NCBI RefSeq assembly: GCF_001269885.1
Contig: NZ_LHVH01000017.1
Span: forward strand, 186,001 to 250,000
From: Pseudomonas kilonensis
Lineage (GTDB): Bacteria; Pseudomonadota; Gammaproteobacteria; Pseudomonadales; Pseudomonadaceae
DNA length: 64,000 nt
Reading direction: 5' to 3'
Positions 26,063 through 35,698 of this stretch are shown one piece after another. Under the pieces are notes generated by a model. That model searched no databases and was not told where the DNA came from. It saw only the letters and a list, made by a program, of their open reading frames with translations. Both the position numbers and the translations under genes were made by a program. How positions within the stretch are numbered: position 1 is the stretch's first letter; every line of letters begins with the position of its first letter.

Positions 26063-27493
26063 ATGTCGATACCACGCTTGAAAACCTATCTCTCCATCTT
26101 TGCCACCGTGCTTGTGCTCGGCCAGGCCGTTCCTGCCGTGGCGGTCGAATTGCCTGATTTCACGCAACTGGTCGAGCAGGCTTCGCCCGCCGTGGTGAAC
26201 ATCAGCACCACCCAGAAACTGCCGGACCGCCGTGTATCGGACCAGCAGATGCCGGACCTGGAAGGTCTGCCGCCGATGCTGCGGGAGTTCTTCGAGCGCG
26301 GCATGCCGCAACAACCACGGTCCCCTGGCGGTGGTCGCCAGCGCGAAGCGCAATCCCTGGGCTCGGGCTTCATCATTTCGCCTGACGGCTACATCCTGAC
26401 CAACAACCATGTAATCGCCGATGCCGACGAAATCCTGGTGCGCCTGGCCGATCGCAGCGAGCTCAAGGCCAAGCTGGTCGGAACCGATCCACGTTCCGAC
26501 GTGGCGCTGTTGAAAATCGAAGGCAAGGACCTGCCCGTGCTCAAGCTGGGCAAATCCCAGGACCTGAAAGCCGGCCAATGGGTCGTGGCCATCGGTTCGC
26601 CGTTCGGCTTCGACCACACCGTGACCCAGGGTATTGTGAGCGCCATCGGTCGCAGCCTGCCGAACGAAAACTACGTGCCGTTCATCCAGACCGACGTGCC
26701 GATCAACCCGGGTAACTCCGGTGGCCCGCTGTTCAACCTCGCGGGTGAAGTCGTCGGCATCAACTCCCAGATCTATACCCGTTCGGGCGGCTTCATGGGC
26801 GTGTCCTTCGCGATTCCGATCGACGTTGCCATGGACGTGTCCAACCAACTGAAAAGCGAAGGCAAGGTCAGCCGTGGCTGGTTGGGCGTGGTCATTCAGG
26901 AAGTGAACAAGGACCTGGCCGAGTCGTTCGGGCTGGATAAGCCCGCCGGTGCGTTGGTGGCGCAAATCCAGGACGGTGGCCCGGCTGCTAAGGGCGGCCT
27001 GCAAGTGGGTGACGTGATCCTGAGCATGAACGGTCAGCCGATCGTCATGTCCGCCGACTTGCCACACTTGGTGGGTGCCCTCAAGGCTGGCGCCAAGGCC
27101 AATCTGGAAGTGATTCGCGAAGGCAAGCGCAAGAACGTCGAATTGACCGTCGGCGCCATTCCTGAAGAAGGCAAGGAGCTGGATTCGCTGCCCAAGTCTG
27201 GCGTCGAGCGCAGCAGCAACCGTCTGGGCGTGGCTGTGGCCGAGCTGACCGAAGAGCAGAAGCGCACCCTGGAGCTTCAGGGCGGCGTGGTGATCAAGGA
27301 GGTACAGGAGGGGCCTGCCGCGCTGATCGGCCTTCAGCCGGGCGACATCATCACCCACCTGAACAACCAGGCCATCGGTTCCGCCAAGGAGTTCACCGAC
27401 ATCGCCAAGGCGTTGCCGAAGAATCGTTCGGTGTCGATGCGCGTCCTGCGTCAGGGGCGTGCGAGCTTCATCACCTTCAAGCTGGCCGAATGA
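26063..27493 (+). CDS. mucD: Periplasmic serine protease MucD (DegP/HtrA family)
   Basis: A 476-residue periplasmic protease/chaperone that clears misfolded proteins and dampens AlgU activity. Signal peptide of about 27 residues; catalytic triad H116 (N-N-H-V-I), D146 (R-S-D-V-A-L-L) and S219 (G-N-S-G-G-P-L); two PDZ domains, about 265-355 and 380-470. The 234 base gap after mucB contains no gene, where P. aeruginosa has mucC. A promoter of its own in that gap is possible but not seen clearly. A strong terminator follows. Confidence 0.96.
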   Translation: MSIPRLKTYLSIFATVLVLGQAVPAVAVELPDFTQLVEQASPAVVNISTTQKLPDRRVSDQQMPDLEGLPPMLREFFERGMPQQPRSPGGGRQREAQSLGSGFIISPDGYILTNNHVIADADEILVRLADRSELKAKLVGTDPRSDVALLKIEGKDLPVLKLGKSQDLKAGQWVVAIGSPFGFDHTVTQGIVSAIGRSLPNENYVPFIQTDVPINPGNSGGPLFNLAGEVVGINSQIYTRSGGFMGVSFAIPIDVAMDVSNQLKSEGKVSRGWLGVVIQEVNKDLAESFGLDKPAGALVAQIQDGGPAAKGGLQVGDVILSMNGQPIVMSADLPHLVGALKAGAKANLEVIREGKRKNVELTVGAIPEEGKELDSLPKSGVERSSNRLGVAVAELTEEQKRTLELQGGVVIKEVQEGPAALIGLQPGDIITHLNNQAIGSAKEFTDIAKALPKNRSVSMRVLRQGRASFITFKLAE

Positions 27494-27506
27494 TCGGTTA
27501 GCCGCT

Positions 27507-27542
27507 GAAAAAAAAACGCCTCGAAAGAGGCGTTTTTTTTGC
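27507..27542. terminator. Bidirectional terminator between mucD and bepA-like gene
   Basis: AACGCCTC (27515-27522), GAAA tetraloop, GAGGCGTT (27527-27534), with an A-run on the left and a T-run on the right. It therefore works for both convergent genes. Confidence 0.96.
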
Positions 27543-27553
27543 CTGGCGAATGC

Positions 27554-28987
27554 TCAGCCCATCATGTCCTTGACCATGCGTTCCTGCTCCATGAGCTCCC
27601 GCTGCCGGGCATCGATGCGTGACGACAGGGGGAAGTTGGTGCCGGCGCGCCGTTTGGCGAAGTCCAGTTGCTGGATGGCCTGACGGTAGTCGCCTACCAG
27701 TGCGAAGTACTCGGCACGAGCCTGATGCAGGCCGATGATATTGCCCGACAGCCCGCGGGTCTCGGCCACCATGTACCAGACGTCCGGATCGTCCGGGCGG
27801 GTCTTGAGCAAGGATTCCAGGGCCTTCTCGGCATCGGCGGGGCGGTTCTGCTTGAGCAGCAGGTCGACGCGTACCTGGTTGAGCGGATAGTTGCCCGGGT
27901 ACTGGCTCAGCATCCGCTCGACGCGCGATTGAGCGTCGGCCAGTTTGTTGTTGGTGATGTCCAGGTCCACCTGGGCGAGGTTGTAGATGATCTCGTTGGG
28001 TGATTTGGCCAGCAACGGCTTGAGGTTTTCCCGTGCTTCGTTCAACTGGCCGCCCTTGATCTGCGCGATTGCCAGGCCATAGCGCGCCACGTCGTTCTTC
28101 GGGTTCTCATCCAGCTGTGCCCGGAAGCGCTTGGCGGCCAGGCCCGGGGTTTCTTCGTAGGTCAACTGGACCCGAGCGCGAATCAGTTGATAGCGCACAC
28201 TGTCCTCGATACCGCCCGGCTTGGCCTGTTCGGCGCGGTTGCGGGTGTCGGCGATCCGGGATTCGGTTACCGGGTGAGTCAGCAGGAACTCCGGGGGCCT
28301 GGCGTCGAACCGGTACTGGCGCATCAGACGCTCGAACATGGTCGGCATGGACCGCGGGTCGTAGCCGGCCTTTTCCAGGTTTTGGATGCCGATGCGGTCG
28401 GCTTCCTGTTCGTTCTGGCGCGAGAAACGCCGTTGTTCCTGGATGGCCGCGGCCTGGGTCCCGGCGATGGCCGCGATCCCGGCGTCACCGCCACCGGCGG
28501 CGGCAATCACGATGCCAGCCAGCAGCGCGGCCATCATTGGTACCTGCATGCGCTGCTGGGCTTCGACGCCGCGGGCGAAGTGGCGTTGTGACAAATGCGC
28601 CAGTTCGTGGGCCATGACCGAGGCGTATTCGCCTTCGGTCTGTGCATTGAGGAACAGGCCGCCGTTGACCCCGACGATTCCGCCTGGTGCGGCGAAGGCG
28701 TTGAGCTGCGGGCTGTTGATCAGGATGAACTCCAGGCGCCGGTCGTTGACCTGGCTGGTTTCCACCAGTTTATAGACGCTGGATTCGACGTAGTCCTTGA
28801 GCTGTGGATCGTTGAGCTGTGAAACCTGGCTGCGCAGCAGGGCCAACCAGGCGCGGCCCAGTTGGTGCTCCTGTTCTGGCGAGACGATGGCAGAACTGGC
28901 GTCGCCAAGTGACGGCAGGTCGTCGGCGAAGCCCGGTGAGGCAAGCAGGCAAGCGAGCGTCAGCAGGGTGGGGCGCAGAAATGTCAT
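27554..28987 (-). CDS. M48 metalloprotease with TPR repeats (BepA-like)
   Basis: A 477-residue periplasmic zinc metallopeptidase that, by family, helps assembly and quality control of outer-membrane proteins such as LptD. Signal peptide M-T-F-L-R-P to about A-D-D; the zinc motif H-E-L-A-H is at residues 127-131, with the downstream E of the third ligand in Q-N-E-Q-E-A-D. The C-terminal half (about 270-470) has TPR-like helices. The start at 28987 is preferred over one seven codons upstream because it begins the signal peptide directly. Convergent to mucD, which fits a shared envelope role. Confidence 0.92.
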   Translation of the reverse strand: MTFLRPTLLTLACLLASPGFADDLPSLGDASSAIVSPEQEHQLGRAWLALLRSQVSQLNDPQLKDYVESSVYKLVETSQVNDRRLEFILINSPQLNAFAAPGGIVGVNGGLFLNAQTEGEYASVMAHELAHLSQRHFARGVEAQQRMQVPMMAALLAGIVIAAAGGGDAGIAAIAGTQAAAIQEQRRFSRQNEQEADRIGIQNLEKAGYDPRSMPTMFERLMRQYRFDARPPEFLLTHPVTESRIADTRNRAEQAKPGGIEDSVRYQLIRARVQLTYEETPGLAAKRFRAQLDENPKNDVARYGLAIAQIKGGQLNEARENLKPLLAKSPNEIIYNLAQVDLDITNNKLADAQSRVERMLSQYPGNYPLNQVRVDLLLKQNRPADAEKALESLLKTRPDDPDVWYMVAETRGLSGNIIGLHQARAEYFALVGDYRQAIQQLDFAKRRAGTNFPLSSRIDARQRELMEQERMVKDMMG

Positions 28988-29085
28988 GCACGAAGCCTTA
29001 GTCGACAAAGACCTTACTGTAGCCGGACACCGGGCCCGGGACCAGATATTCTAGGCCGCTCAACGATCTGCTGCGGAGTGAACCC

Positions 29086-29325
29086 ATGACTGATGCTGTA
29101 GCCCACGATGCCGAACTGGACGCCAGCGGCCTGAACTGTCCGTTGCCGTTGCTCAAGGCTAAGCTGGAACTCAATCGCCTGGCCAGCGGCAGCGTGCTCA
29201 AGGTGATCGCCACGGATGCGGGCTCCCAGCGTGATTTCCGCACCTTCGCCCGATTGGCCGGTCATACGCTGCTGCGTGAAGAAGACGATAACGGCGTCTA
29301 CCGTTACTGGCTGAAAAAGGCCTGA
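29086..29325 (+). CDS. TusA-family sulfur carrier protein
   Basis: A 79-residue TusA/YedF/SirA-like protein. The motif L-N-C-P-L-P-L-L-K (C-P-x-P) carries the persulfide cysteine at about residue 18. Proteins of this family relay sulfur for tRNA thiolation or related pathways; this copy beside a PerM-like transporter and a BepA-like protease is a standard Pseudomonas neighbourhood and is separate from the tusBCD type. Specific partner unknown. Confidence 0.88.
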   Translation: MTDAVAHDAELDASGLNCPLPLLKAKLELNRLASGSVLKVIATDAGSQRDFRTFARLAGHTLLREEDDNGVYRYWLKKA

Positions 29326-29354
29326 AAACCGACAGCGTCTCTTAAGGATTTTTA

Positions 29355-30425
29355 ATGTTCAAAGTGTTACGCGACTGGATCCAGCGCTACTTCTCCGATG
29401 AAGAGGCTGTAGTCCTGGCAGTGCTGCTGTTCCTGGCCTTTACCGCCGTGCTCACCCTGGGCGGCATGCTGGCGCCGGTGCTGGCGGGGATGGTGCTGGC
29501 GTACCTGATGCAAGGGTTGGTCACGACCCTGGAGCGCTTGCGGTTGCCGGGTGCGGCGGCGGTGGGCTTGGTGTTCGCCCTGTTCATGGGCTTGTTGTTG
29601 GTGTTCATAATCGTGATCGTGCCGCTGCTCTGGCACCAGTTGGTGACGCTCTTCAACGAGTTGCCGGGGATGCTTGCCAAATGGCAGTCCGTGTTGTTGC
29701 TGTTGCCCGAGCGTTATCCGCACCTGGTGTCCGACGAGCAGGTGTTGCAAGCCATTGAAGTCGTGCGCGGCCAGATCGGCAAGTTCGGCCAGTGGGCGCT
29801 GACGTTTTCGCTGTCCAGCCTGCCGCTTCTGGTCAACATCATGATCTACCTGGTGCTGGTGCCGATCCTGGTGTTTTTCTTCCTCAAGGACCGGGAAATG
29901 ATCGGGCGTTGGGTCCGTGGCTACCTGCCGCGTGAGCGGGCGCTGATTACCCGGGTGGCCCAGGAAATGAATCGGCAGATCGCCAACTACATTCGCGGCA
30001 AAGTCATCGAGATTTTCATCTGCGGCGGCGTGACCTACATCGGCTTCGTCGCCCTGGGACTCAATTACGCCGCCTTGCTGGCGCTGCTGGTGGGCATCTC
30101 AGTGGTAGTGCCTTATGTCGGCACCGTGGTGGTGACCGTGCCGGTGGCCTTGATTGCGCTGTTCCAGTGGGGCTGGAGCGATCAGTTCATCTACCTGATG
30201 GCGGTCTACGGGATCATCCAGACGCTGGACGGCAACGTGCTGGTCCCGCTGCTGTTCTCCGAGGCGGTGAACCTGCATCCGGTGGCGATCATCTGTGCGG
30301 TGCTGCTGTTTGGCGGGCTGTGGGGGTTCTGGGGGGTGTTCTTTGCGATACCCCTGGCGACGCTGTTCAAGGCGGTGCTGGATGCGTGGCCGAGCAAGGA
30401 GCCGGTGGTGGCGCCGTTGTTGTAG
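29355..30425 (+). CDS. AI-2E family (PerM-like) transporter
   Basis: A 356-residue inner-membrane protein with about seven to eight spans and the conserved L-V-P-I-L-V-F-F-F-L-K-D-R-E family segment. Named for AI-2 exporters, but most members have other or unknown substrates. It follows the TusA-like gene by 29 bases and may be co-transcribed. Confidence 0.9.
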   Translation: MFKVLRDWIQRYFSDEEAVVLAVLLFLAFTAVLTLGGMLAPVLAGMVLAYLMQGLVTTLERLRLPGAAAVGLVFALFMGLLLVFIIVIVPLLWHQLVTLFNELPGMLAKWQSVLLLLPERYPHLVSDEQVLQAIEVVRGQIGKFGQWALTFSLSSLPLLVNIMIYLVLVPILVFFFLKDREMIGRWVRGYLPRERALITRVAQEMNRQIANYIRGKVIEIFICGGVTYIGFVALGLNYAALLALLVGISVVVPYVGTVVVTVPVALIALFQWGWSDQFIYLMAVYGIIQTLDGNVLVPLLFSEAVNLHPVAIICAVLLFGGLWGFWGVFFAIPLATLFKAVLDAWPSKEPVVAPLL

Positions 30426-30464
30426 CTTATGGGGTGGGGCTTGTGGCCCCATCGTCGGAACGCC

Positions 30465-30541
30465 GCCCGGAGCAAGCTCGCTCCCACACTGGATTGGTGG
30501 TGTTAATCAAATCCCTGTGGGAGCGAGCTCGCTCGCGATAG
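30465..30541. repeat. Outward-facing REP pair
   Basis: A reverse REP arm ending GAGCAAGC..GCTCCCACA (30465-30488) and a forward arm TGTGGGAGCGAGCTCGCTCG (30515-30541). The TGTGGGAG ends face each other, the opposite of a normal REPIN. It lies between the AI-2E gene and bcp, which are convergent. Confidence 0.85.
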
Positions 30542-30564
30542 CGCCAGGACAGGCAGCGAAAATT

Positions 30565-31038
30565 TCAGCCCTTGTTGAGGGCCTGAGCCGCCGCCAACAC
30601 CGCATCCACATGCCCCGGCACCTTCACACCACGCCATTCCTGGCGCAGCACGCCGTTCTTGTCGATCAGGAATGTGCTGCGATCAACCCCCAGGTATTCC
30701 TTGCCATAGAGCTTTTTCAGCTTGATCACGTCGAACAGCTGGCAGACGGCCTCGTCCTTGTCACTGATCAGCTCGAACGGGAACTCCTGCTTGCATTTGA
30801 AGTTCTCGTGGGACTTGAGGCTGTCCCGGGAGATGCCGAACACTTCGGTGTTGGCAGCCTGGAACTGCGCGTACTGATCGCGAAAACCCTGGCCTTCGGT
30901 GGTGCAGCCCGGGGTGCTGTCCTTGGGGTAGAAGTAGATCACCACCTGCTTGCCCTTGAGGGCGGCGAGGCTGATGGTCTGCCCGCTGGTGGCGGGTGCC
31001 TGGAAATCGGTAACCGGCTGGTCGACGGCAACGGCCAT
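30565..31038 (-). CDS. bcp: Thioredoxin-dependent peroxiredoxin Bcp
   Basis: A 157-residue peroxiredoxin of the Bcp/PrxQ type that reduces peroxides. The peroxidatic cysteine lies in D-S-T-P-G-C-T-T-E-G-Q; in E. coli Bcp a second cysteine lies five residues on, but here the equivalent position is not Cys, so it may be a 1-Cys or atypical variant. It lies 10 bases after gcvR in the same direction. Confidence 0.93.
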   Translation of the reverse strand: MAVAVDQPVTDFQAPATSGQTISLAALKGKQVVIYFYPKDSTPGCTTEGQGFRDQYAQFQAANTEVFGISRDSLKSHENFKCKQEFPFELISDKDEAVCQLFDVIKLKKLYGKEYLGVDRSTFLIDKNGVLRQEWRGVKVPGHVDAVLAAAQALNKG

Positions 31039-31048
31039 GAACGCTTCC

Positions 31049-31609
31049 TTACATTGGGTTTTGTGGGCGCCACGGTTCGATCAGGGCATCCAGGTTCATC
31101 GCATCGGCGAAGTCCAGGAACTGATCGCGCAGCCAACTGATCTGGGTGCCGGCGGGCAGGGTCACGGTGAACGTGGCGTTGAGCATGGTGCCGCCGGTCT
31201 GCGGGGCCTGGTAGGTGTCGCAGGTCAGGTTTTCCAGCTCGACGTGGTGGTCCATGAAGAACTGGCACAGCTCGTTGATGATGTCCGGGCGGTAGGCCGA
31301 GCTCACATAGGCCACGTAGGGCAGGGCCTGGGGACGGTTCTCCAGGGCGGCGCTACGCACCACGTTGACGGTGAAGGCATGCTTCTTGGCCAGTACCGGC
31401 AGGCTGCCTTCCAGGCGAGCCAGGGCGTCCCAGCTGCCGGAGATCTCGAGCACGAGGGCACTGCATTCGCCATGACGGGTCAGGCGTGAGGTCACGACGG
31501 CGCAGCGATTTTCATGGCTGGCGCGGCACAGGACGTTAGTCAGCTCCATGGGGTTGGCGCCAAGGGCACTGATAACAAGGAATTGTTCGCGGACTGTGGG
31601 GGTGGACAT
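31049..31609 (-). CDS. Glycine cleavage system transcriptional repressor (GcvR family)
   Basis: A 186-residue protein with two ACT domains and no DNA-binding domain, as in GcvR. The N-terminal M-S-T-P-T-V-R-E-Q-F-L-V-I-S-A-L-G-A-N-P is typical. In enterobacteria GcvR restrains GcvA in response to glycine; in pseudomonads it is regularly found next to bcp and dapA, as here. Confidence 0.9.
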   Translation of the reverse strand: MSTPTVREQFLVISALGANPMELTNVLCRASHENRCAVVTSRLTRHGECSALVLEISGSWDALARLEGSLPVLAKKHAFTVNVVRSAALENRPQALPYVAYVSSAYRPDIINELCQFFMDHHVELENLTCDTYQAPQTGGTMLNATFTVTLPAGTQISWLRDQFLDFADAMNLDALIEPWRPQNPM

Positions 31610-31924
31610 GCAGCATTCCTAAAGCGATGAGCGGTCGGTACCTTTGCCGCTCGACACAGCGCCAGGCCCGGAAAAACGAACGGCTCAAGCCTTGTGCCCG
31701 GGGTTGCGCTGCATTCCACGACAGCAGGAACGCACCAGGACAAACCCGGGATCGGGGCTTGTGGCGTCGAAAACGGAGGCTGGAAACCGGCGTATGAGCT
31801 TGTCGGTACCGATCAAAGCCTGAAGGGTAGCGAAAACCATCGCCAAGGGGAATGGTAGTTCGCTTGTACAAGCATCTTGGCGCCAGTACCATTACCGCTC
31901 TCTTTTTCCGGCAGGAGCGGTTTC
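31610..31924. other. gcvR-dapA divergent intergenic region
   Basis: 315 bases holding the promoters of both genes. No RNA gene, repeat or clear operator is seen. Confidence 0.5.
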
Positions 31925-32803
31925 ATGATTGCGGGCAGTATGGTGGCACTGGTCACACCCATGGATGCACAAGGGCATCTTGACTGGGCCAGCCTCAGCA
32001 AACTCGTGGACTTCCACCTTGAGAACGGCACCCATGCCATTGTCGCCGTCGGTACCACCGGCGAGTCGGCAACCCTCGACGTCAATGAGCACATCGAAGT
32101 CATCCGTGCCGTGGTCAAGCAGGTCAACGGTCGCATTCCCGTCATCGCCGGGACCGGCGCCAACTCGACTCGCGAAGCCGTCGAGCTGACCCGCAACGCC
32201 AAGGAAGCCGGTGCCGACGCCTGCCTGCTGGTCGTTCCGTACTACAACAAGCCGACCCAGGAAGGCTTGTACCAGCACTTCAAGCACATTGCCGAAGCCG
32301 TCGACATCCCGCAGATCCTCTATAACGTTCCCGGCCGCACCTCCTGCGACATGCAGGCCGAGACCGTGATCCGCCTGTCCACCGTGCCGAACATCATCGG
32401 CATCAAGGAAGCCACCGGCGACATGAAGCGCGCCAAGGCCATCCTCGATGGCGTGGGCAAGGACTTCATCGTGCTGTCCGGCGATGATCCGACCGCGGTC
32501 GAGCTGATCCTGCTGGGTGGCAAGGGCAACATCTCCGTCACGGCCAACGTTGCTCCGCGCGAAATGGCCAACCTGTGCGAGGCCGCGCTCAAGGGCGACG
32601 CCGAGACTGCGCGGGCAATCAACGAAAAACTGATGCCGTTGCACAAGGACCTGTTCCTCGAGGCCAACCCGATTCCGGTGAAGTGGGCCTTGGTTGAAAT
32701 GGGCCTGATGCACGAAGGCATCCGCCTGCCACTGACCTGGCTGAGCACCCCCTGTCACGAACCGCTGCGGCAGGCCATGCGCCAGTCCGGCGTCCTGGTT
32801 TAA
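31925..32803 (+). CDS. dapA: 4-Hydroxy-tetrahydrodipicolinate synthase
   Basis: A 292-residue aldolase condensing pyruvate and aspartate semialdehyde on the lysine/diaminopimelate pathway. The Schiff-base lysine K161 (G-I-K-E-A-T-G-D) and the Y-N-V-P-G-R-T motif match the E. coli enzyme in number and spacing. The ATG at 31925 gives [12 protein letters not shown]. First gene of a run with bamC, an MBL hydrolase and purC. Confidence 0.97.
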   Translation: MIAGSMVALVTPMDAQGHLDWASLSKLVDFHLENGTHAIVAVGTTGESATLDVNEHIEVIRAVVKQVNGRIPVIAGTGANSTREAVELTRNAKEAGADACLLVVPYYNKPTQEGLYQHFKHIAEAVDIPQILYNVPGRTSCDMQAETVIRLSTVPNIIGIKEATGDMKRAKAILDGVGKDFIVLSGDDPTAVELILLGGKGNISVTANVAPREMANLCEAALKGDAETARAINEKLMPLHKDLFLEANPIPVKWALVEMGLMHEGIRLPLTWLSTPCHEPLRQAMRQSGVLV

Positions 32804-32820
32804 TTGAGGAAGTACAACGC

Positions 32821-33936
32821 ATGAAGCGAATGGCCGGACTTTCCGCACTTGCCTTGATTATCTCCAGCACCAGCGGCTGCGGATGGATCTGGGGGCCGGA
32901 AGGTTACTTCCGCGACCGTGGTAGCGATTACCTGCAGGCGCAACAGACTGCACCGATGCAACTGCCGCAAGACGTCAGCGTTGCCAAGCGCCTGGATCCG
33001 CTGCTGCCGATCCCGCGCAACGTAGCCGACGACAGCGTCAAGGGCGAATACATCGTCCCACGTCCACAGCCGCTGTCGGCCGTGGCCGATGCCAGCGACT
33101 ACACCCTGCAGAAGAGTGGCGATTCCAGCTGGGTCATGGGCCAGCATCCACCGGCCGAAGTCTGGCCTGTGGCGATCCAGTTCTTCCAGGACAACGGTTT
33201 CCGCCTGGACGAACAGCGCCCGCAAACTGGCGAATTCACCACCACCTGGCAGCGCGCCGATGAACTGTCCGCCGCCATGGCCAAGCGCATGAGCGCCGCC
33301 GGTGTCGCGGCCGACAGCGAAACCCGCGTGCGGGTGCGTATCGAGCCAGGCGTGCAGCGCAACACCAGTGAAGTCTATGTGGTCAGCGCCGAGCGGCCTG
33401 CCGGCAGCACCGCTGACGTGGCCTTCACCAACCGTTCGGTCAATACCGGCCTGGACGCTGCCCTGGTGGACGACATGCTTGCCAGCATGAGCCGTACCGC
33501 AGAGCAGGGCGGCTCGGTTTCGATGCTGGCTACCCGCGACTACGACACCCCGAGCCGCGTCAGCCTGAGCGAAGACGGCAGCGGCAACCCGGTGCTCAAC
33601 GTCGGCTCCGACCTGGACCGTGCCTGGTCGAGTGTTGGCCGTGCGCTGGAGCAGGGCGAGTGGCGCGTTGAAGACATCAACCGCAGCCTGGGCCTGTACT
33701 ACATCAACCTCGCTGAAAAGGCCGAGAGGAAGGACGAGAAACCAGGCTTCTTCAGTGGCCTGTTCGGCAGCAAGCCGGACAAGGAAGAAGTCGAAGCCCG
33801 CGCCGAGCGTTACCAGGTTCGCCTGAGCAAGGTCGGCGACAACGTCCAGGTCACCGTCGAGAAGAACATCAACACCGTGGCGCCGGCCGATGTGGCCCGC
33901 AAGGTGTTGGGCTTGATTCAGGACAACCTGGGCTGA
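32821..33936 (+). CDS. bamC: Outer-membrane assembly lipoprotein BamC
   Basis: A 371-residue lipoprotein of the BAM complex (NlpB). The lipobox S-T-S-G-C puts the lipidated residue at C20. The N-terminal unstructured part that contacts BamD and two C-terminal helix-grip domains are recognisable in order. It lies 17 bases after dapA, the usual dapA-bamC-purC context. Confidence 0.94.
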   Translation: MKRMAGLSALALIISSTSGCGWIWGPEGYFRDRGSDYLQAQQTAPMQLPQDVSVAKRLDPLLPIPRNVADDSVKGEYIVPRPQPLSAVADASDYTLQKSGDSSWVMGQHPPAEVWPVAIQFFQDNGFRLDEQRPQTGEFTTTWQRADELSAAMAKRMSAAGVAADSETRVRVRIEPGVQRNTSEVYVVSAERPAGSTADVAFTNRSVNTGLDAALVDDMLASMSRTAEQGGSVSMLATRDYDTPSRVSLSEDGSGNPVLNVGSDLDRAWSSVGRALEQGEWRVEDINRSLGLYYINLAEKAERKDEKPGFFSGLFGSKPDKEEVEARAERYQVRLSKVGDNVQVTVEKNINTVAPADVARKVLGLIQDNLG

Positions 33937-33940
33937 TCCG

Positions 33941-34699
33941 ATGCGTTTTGCCGTTCTCGGCAGCGGTAGCCAAGGGAACGGCACGCTGGTAGCCAGTGCC
34001 GGCACGTATGTGTTGGTCGATTGTGGTTTCTCCCTGCGGGAAACCGAGAAGCGCCTGTTGCGCCTGGGTGTGCACCCAGCGCAACTGAGCGCGATACTTG
34101 TGACCCACGAACATGCCGACCACGTGCATGGCGTGGGTTTGCTGTCTCGGCGCTACAATCTGCCGGTGTACCTGAGCCGTGGCACACTGGAAGGCCTGCG
34201 CAAGCCCATCGAACCGGCCGGCTTCGTGGCCGGTGGCGAGCAACTGCGCATCGGTTGCCTGGATATCAGCGTGGTCAGCGTGGCGCACGATGTCCGGGAA
34301 CCGACGCAATATGTGTTCAGTGACGGCGAGCGGCGTTTTGGGCTGCTGACCGACCTGGGGTCGTATTGCAACAGGGTGATGGACAGTTACCGGGACCTCG
34401 ATGCGTTGATGATCGAGTCCAACCACTGCCGCGACATGTTGGCGCGTGGTTACTACCCGTACTTCCTCAAGCAGCGGGTAGGCGGGGAATACGGACATTT
34501 GAACAACCACCAGGCAGCGTTCCTGGTGGCCGAGTTGGGCTGGCAAGGCCTGCAACACCTGGTCCTGGCCCATCTGAGCAGCAAGAACAACCTGCCGCAG
34601 CTGGCCCGGCAATGTTTTGTCGACACCCTCGGGTGCGACCCGGACTGGCTGCAACTGGCCGATCAAGATTCAGGGCTCGACTGGCGACATATCGCCTAG
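33941..34699 (+). CDS. MBL-fold metal-dependent hydrolase
   Basis: A 252-residue metallo-beta-lactamase-fold hydrolase. The dinuclear metal motif T-H-E-H-A-D-H-V-H-G is clear, and further ligands occur in A-H-D-V-R-E-P and S-N-H-C. It resembles the PhnP/YycJ branch of single-domain phosphodiesterases or nucleases; the substrate is not determined. It starts four bases after bamC and 27 bases before purC, so it belongs to the same transcription unit. Confidence 0.9.
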   Translation: MRFAVLGSGSQGNGTLVASAGTYVLVDCGFSLRETEKRLLRLGVHPAQLSAILVTHEHADHVHGVGLLSRRYNLPVYLSRGTLEGLRKPIEPAGFVAGGEQLRIGCLDISVVSVAHDVREPTQYVFSDGERRFGLLTDLGSYCNRVMDSYRDLDALMIESNHCRDMLARGYYPYFLKQRVGGEYGHLNNHQAAFLVAELGWQGLQHLVLAHLSSKNNLPQLARQCFVDTLGCDPDWLQLADQDSGLDWRHIA

Positions 34700-34726
34700 C
34701 CCACTACTTAGCAAGCGGAGCCCATC

Positions 34727-35440
34727 ATGGAAAAACGTGAAGAACTCTACCGCGGCAAAGCCAAGTCGGTTTACAAGACCGACGACGCTGACCGCTTGAT
34801 CCTGCTGTTTCGCAACGACACCTCGGCGTTCGACGGCAAGCGCATCGAACAGCTGGACCGCAAGGGCATGGTGAACAACAAGTTCAACGCCTTCATCATG
34901 CAGAAGCTCGAAGCCGCCGGCGTGCCGACCCAGTTCGACAAGCTGCTGGGCGACAACGAATGCCTGGTCAAGAAGCTGGACATGATCCCGGTCGAATGCG
35001 TCGTGCGTAACTACGCCGCCGGCAGCCTGGTCAAGCGCCTGGGCGTGGAAGAGGGCATGAAGCTCAACCCTTACACCTTCGAGCTGTTCCTGAAGGACGA
35101 CGCCAAGGGCGACCCGTTCATCAACGAATCCCACGTCGTGGCATTCGGTTGGGGCACCGCCGAGCAACTGGTCCGCATGAAGGAATTGTCCCTCAAGGTC
35201 AACGAAGTACTGACCAAGCTGTTCGACGACGCCGGCCTGCTGCTGGTGGACTTCAAGCTTGAATTCGGCGTGTTCAGCGACGGTTCCATCGTCCTGGGCG
35301 ACGAGTTCAGCCCTGACGGCTGCCGCCTCTGGGACAAGGACACCAAGAAGAAGATGGACAAGGACCGCTTCCGCCAAGGCCTCGGTGACGTCATCGAAGC
35401 CTACGAAGAAGTCGCCCAGCGTCTGGGTGTGCCGCTGTAA
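34727..35440 (+). CDS. purC: SAICAR synthase
   Basis: Phosphoribosylaminoimidazole-succinocarboxamide synthase, 237 residues, joins CAIR and aspartate in purine synthesis. The motifs [14 protein letters not shown] and [12 protein letters not shown] are as in other bacterial short-form enzymes. It ends the dapA-bamC-MBL-purC run just before the tRNA-Ser gene. Confidence 0.97.
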   Translation: MEKREELYRGKAKSVYKTDDADRLILLFRNDTSAFDGKRIEQLDRKGMVNNKFNAFIMQKLEAAGVPTQFDKLLGDNECLVKKLDMIPVECVVRNYAAGSLVKRLGVEEGMKLNPYTFELFLKDDAKGDPFINESHVVAFGWGTAEQLVRMKELSLKVNEVLTKLFDDAGLLLVDFKLEFGVFSDGSIVLGDEFSPDGCRLWDKDTKKKMDKDRFRQGLGDVIEAYEEVAQRLGVPL

Positions 35441-35484
35441 TCGACGCAAGCATCTGATAGCACGGAAAAAATTTCGCTCGGGGG

Positions 35485-35513
35485 TTCGCTTCCGGCGAAT
35501 GTGCTGGTATGAT
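35485..35513 (+). promoter_or_regulatory. Promoter of tRNA-Ser
   Basis: -35 TTCGCT (35485-35490), 17 base spacer, -10 TATGAT (35508-35513), just upstream of the tRNA. The sequence after the -10 is GC-rich (GCGCGCC), as often seen at stable RNA promoters. Confidence 0.75.
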
Positions 35514-35523
35514 GCGCGCCACT

Positions 35524-35613
35524 GGAGAGATGCCGGAGTGGCCGAACGGGACGGATTCGAAATCCGTTGTACTGGCGACAGTACCTAGGGTTCAAATCCC
35601 TATCTCTCCGCCA
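35524..35613 (+). tRNA. tRNA-Ser(CGA)
   Basis: A class II tRNA with long variable arm. Acceptor stem GGAGAGA/TCTCTCC, anticodon stem ACGGA/TCCGT, loop TTCGAAA giving anticodon CGA (35558-35560), T-loop GGTTCAAATCC, discriminator G and encoded CCA at 35611-35613. It reads UCG codons. Confidence 0.97.
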
Positions 35614-35630
35614 TTATTGTGTATGACTAA

Positions 35631-35667
35631 GCCCCTGAAATGGTTGAACATTTCAGGGGCTTTTTCG
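35631..35667 (+). terminator. Terminator of tRNA-Ser
   Basis: GCCCCTGAAA (35631-35640), 10 base loop, TTTCAGGGGC (35651-35660), T-run. Confidence 0.95.
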
Positions 35668-35698
35668 TTTTCGTCATCTGTCAGTCTGGCGTAAATCC

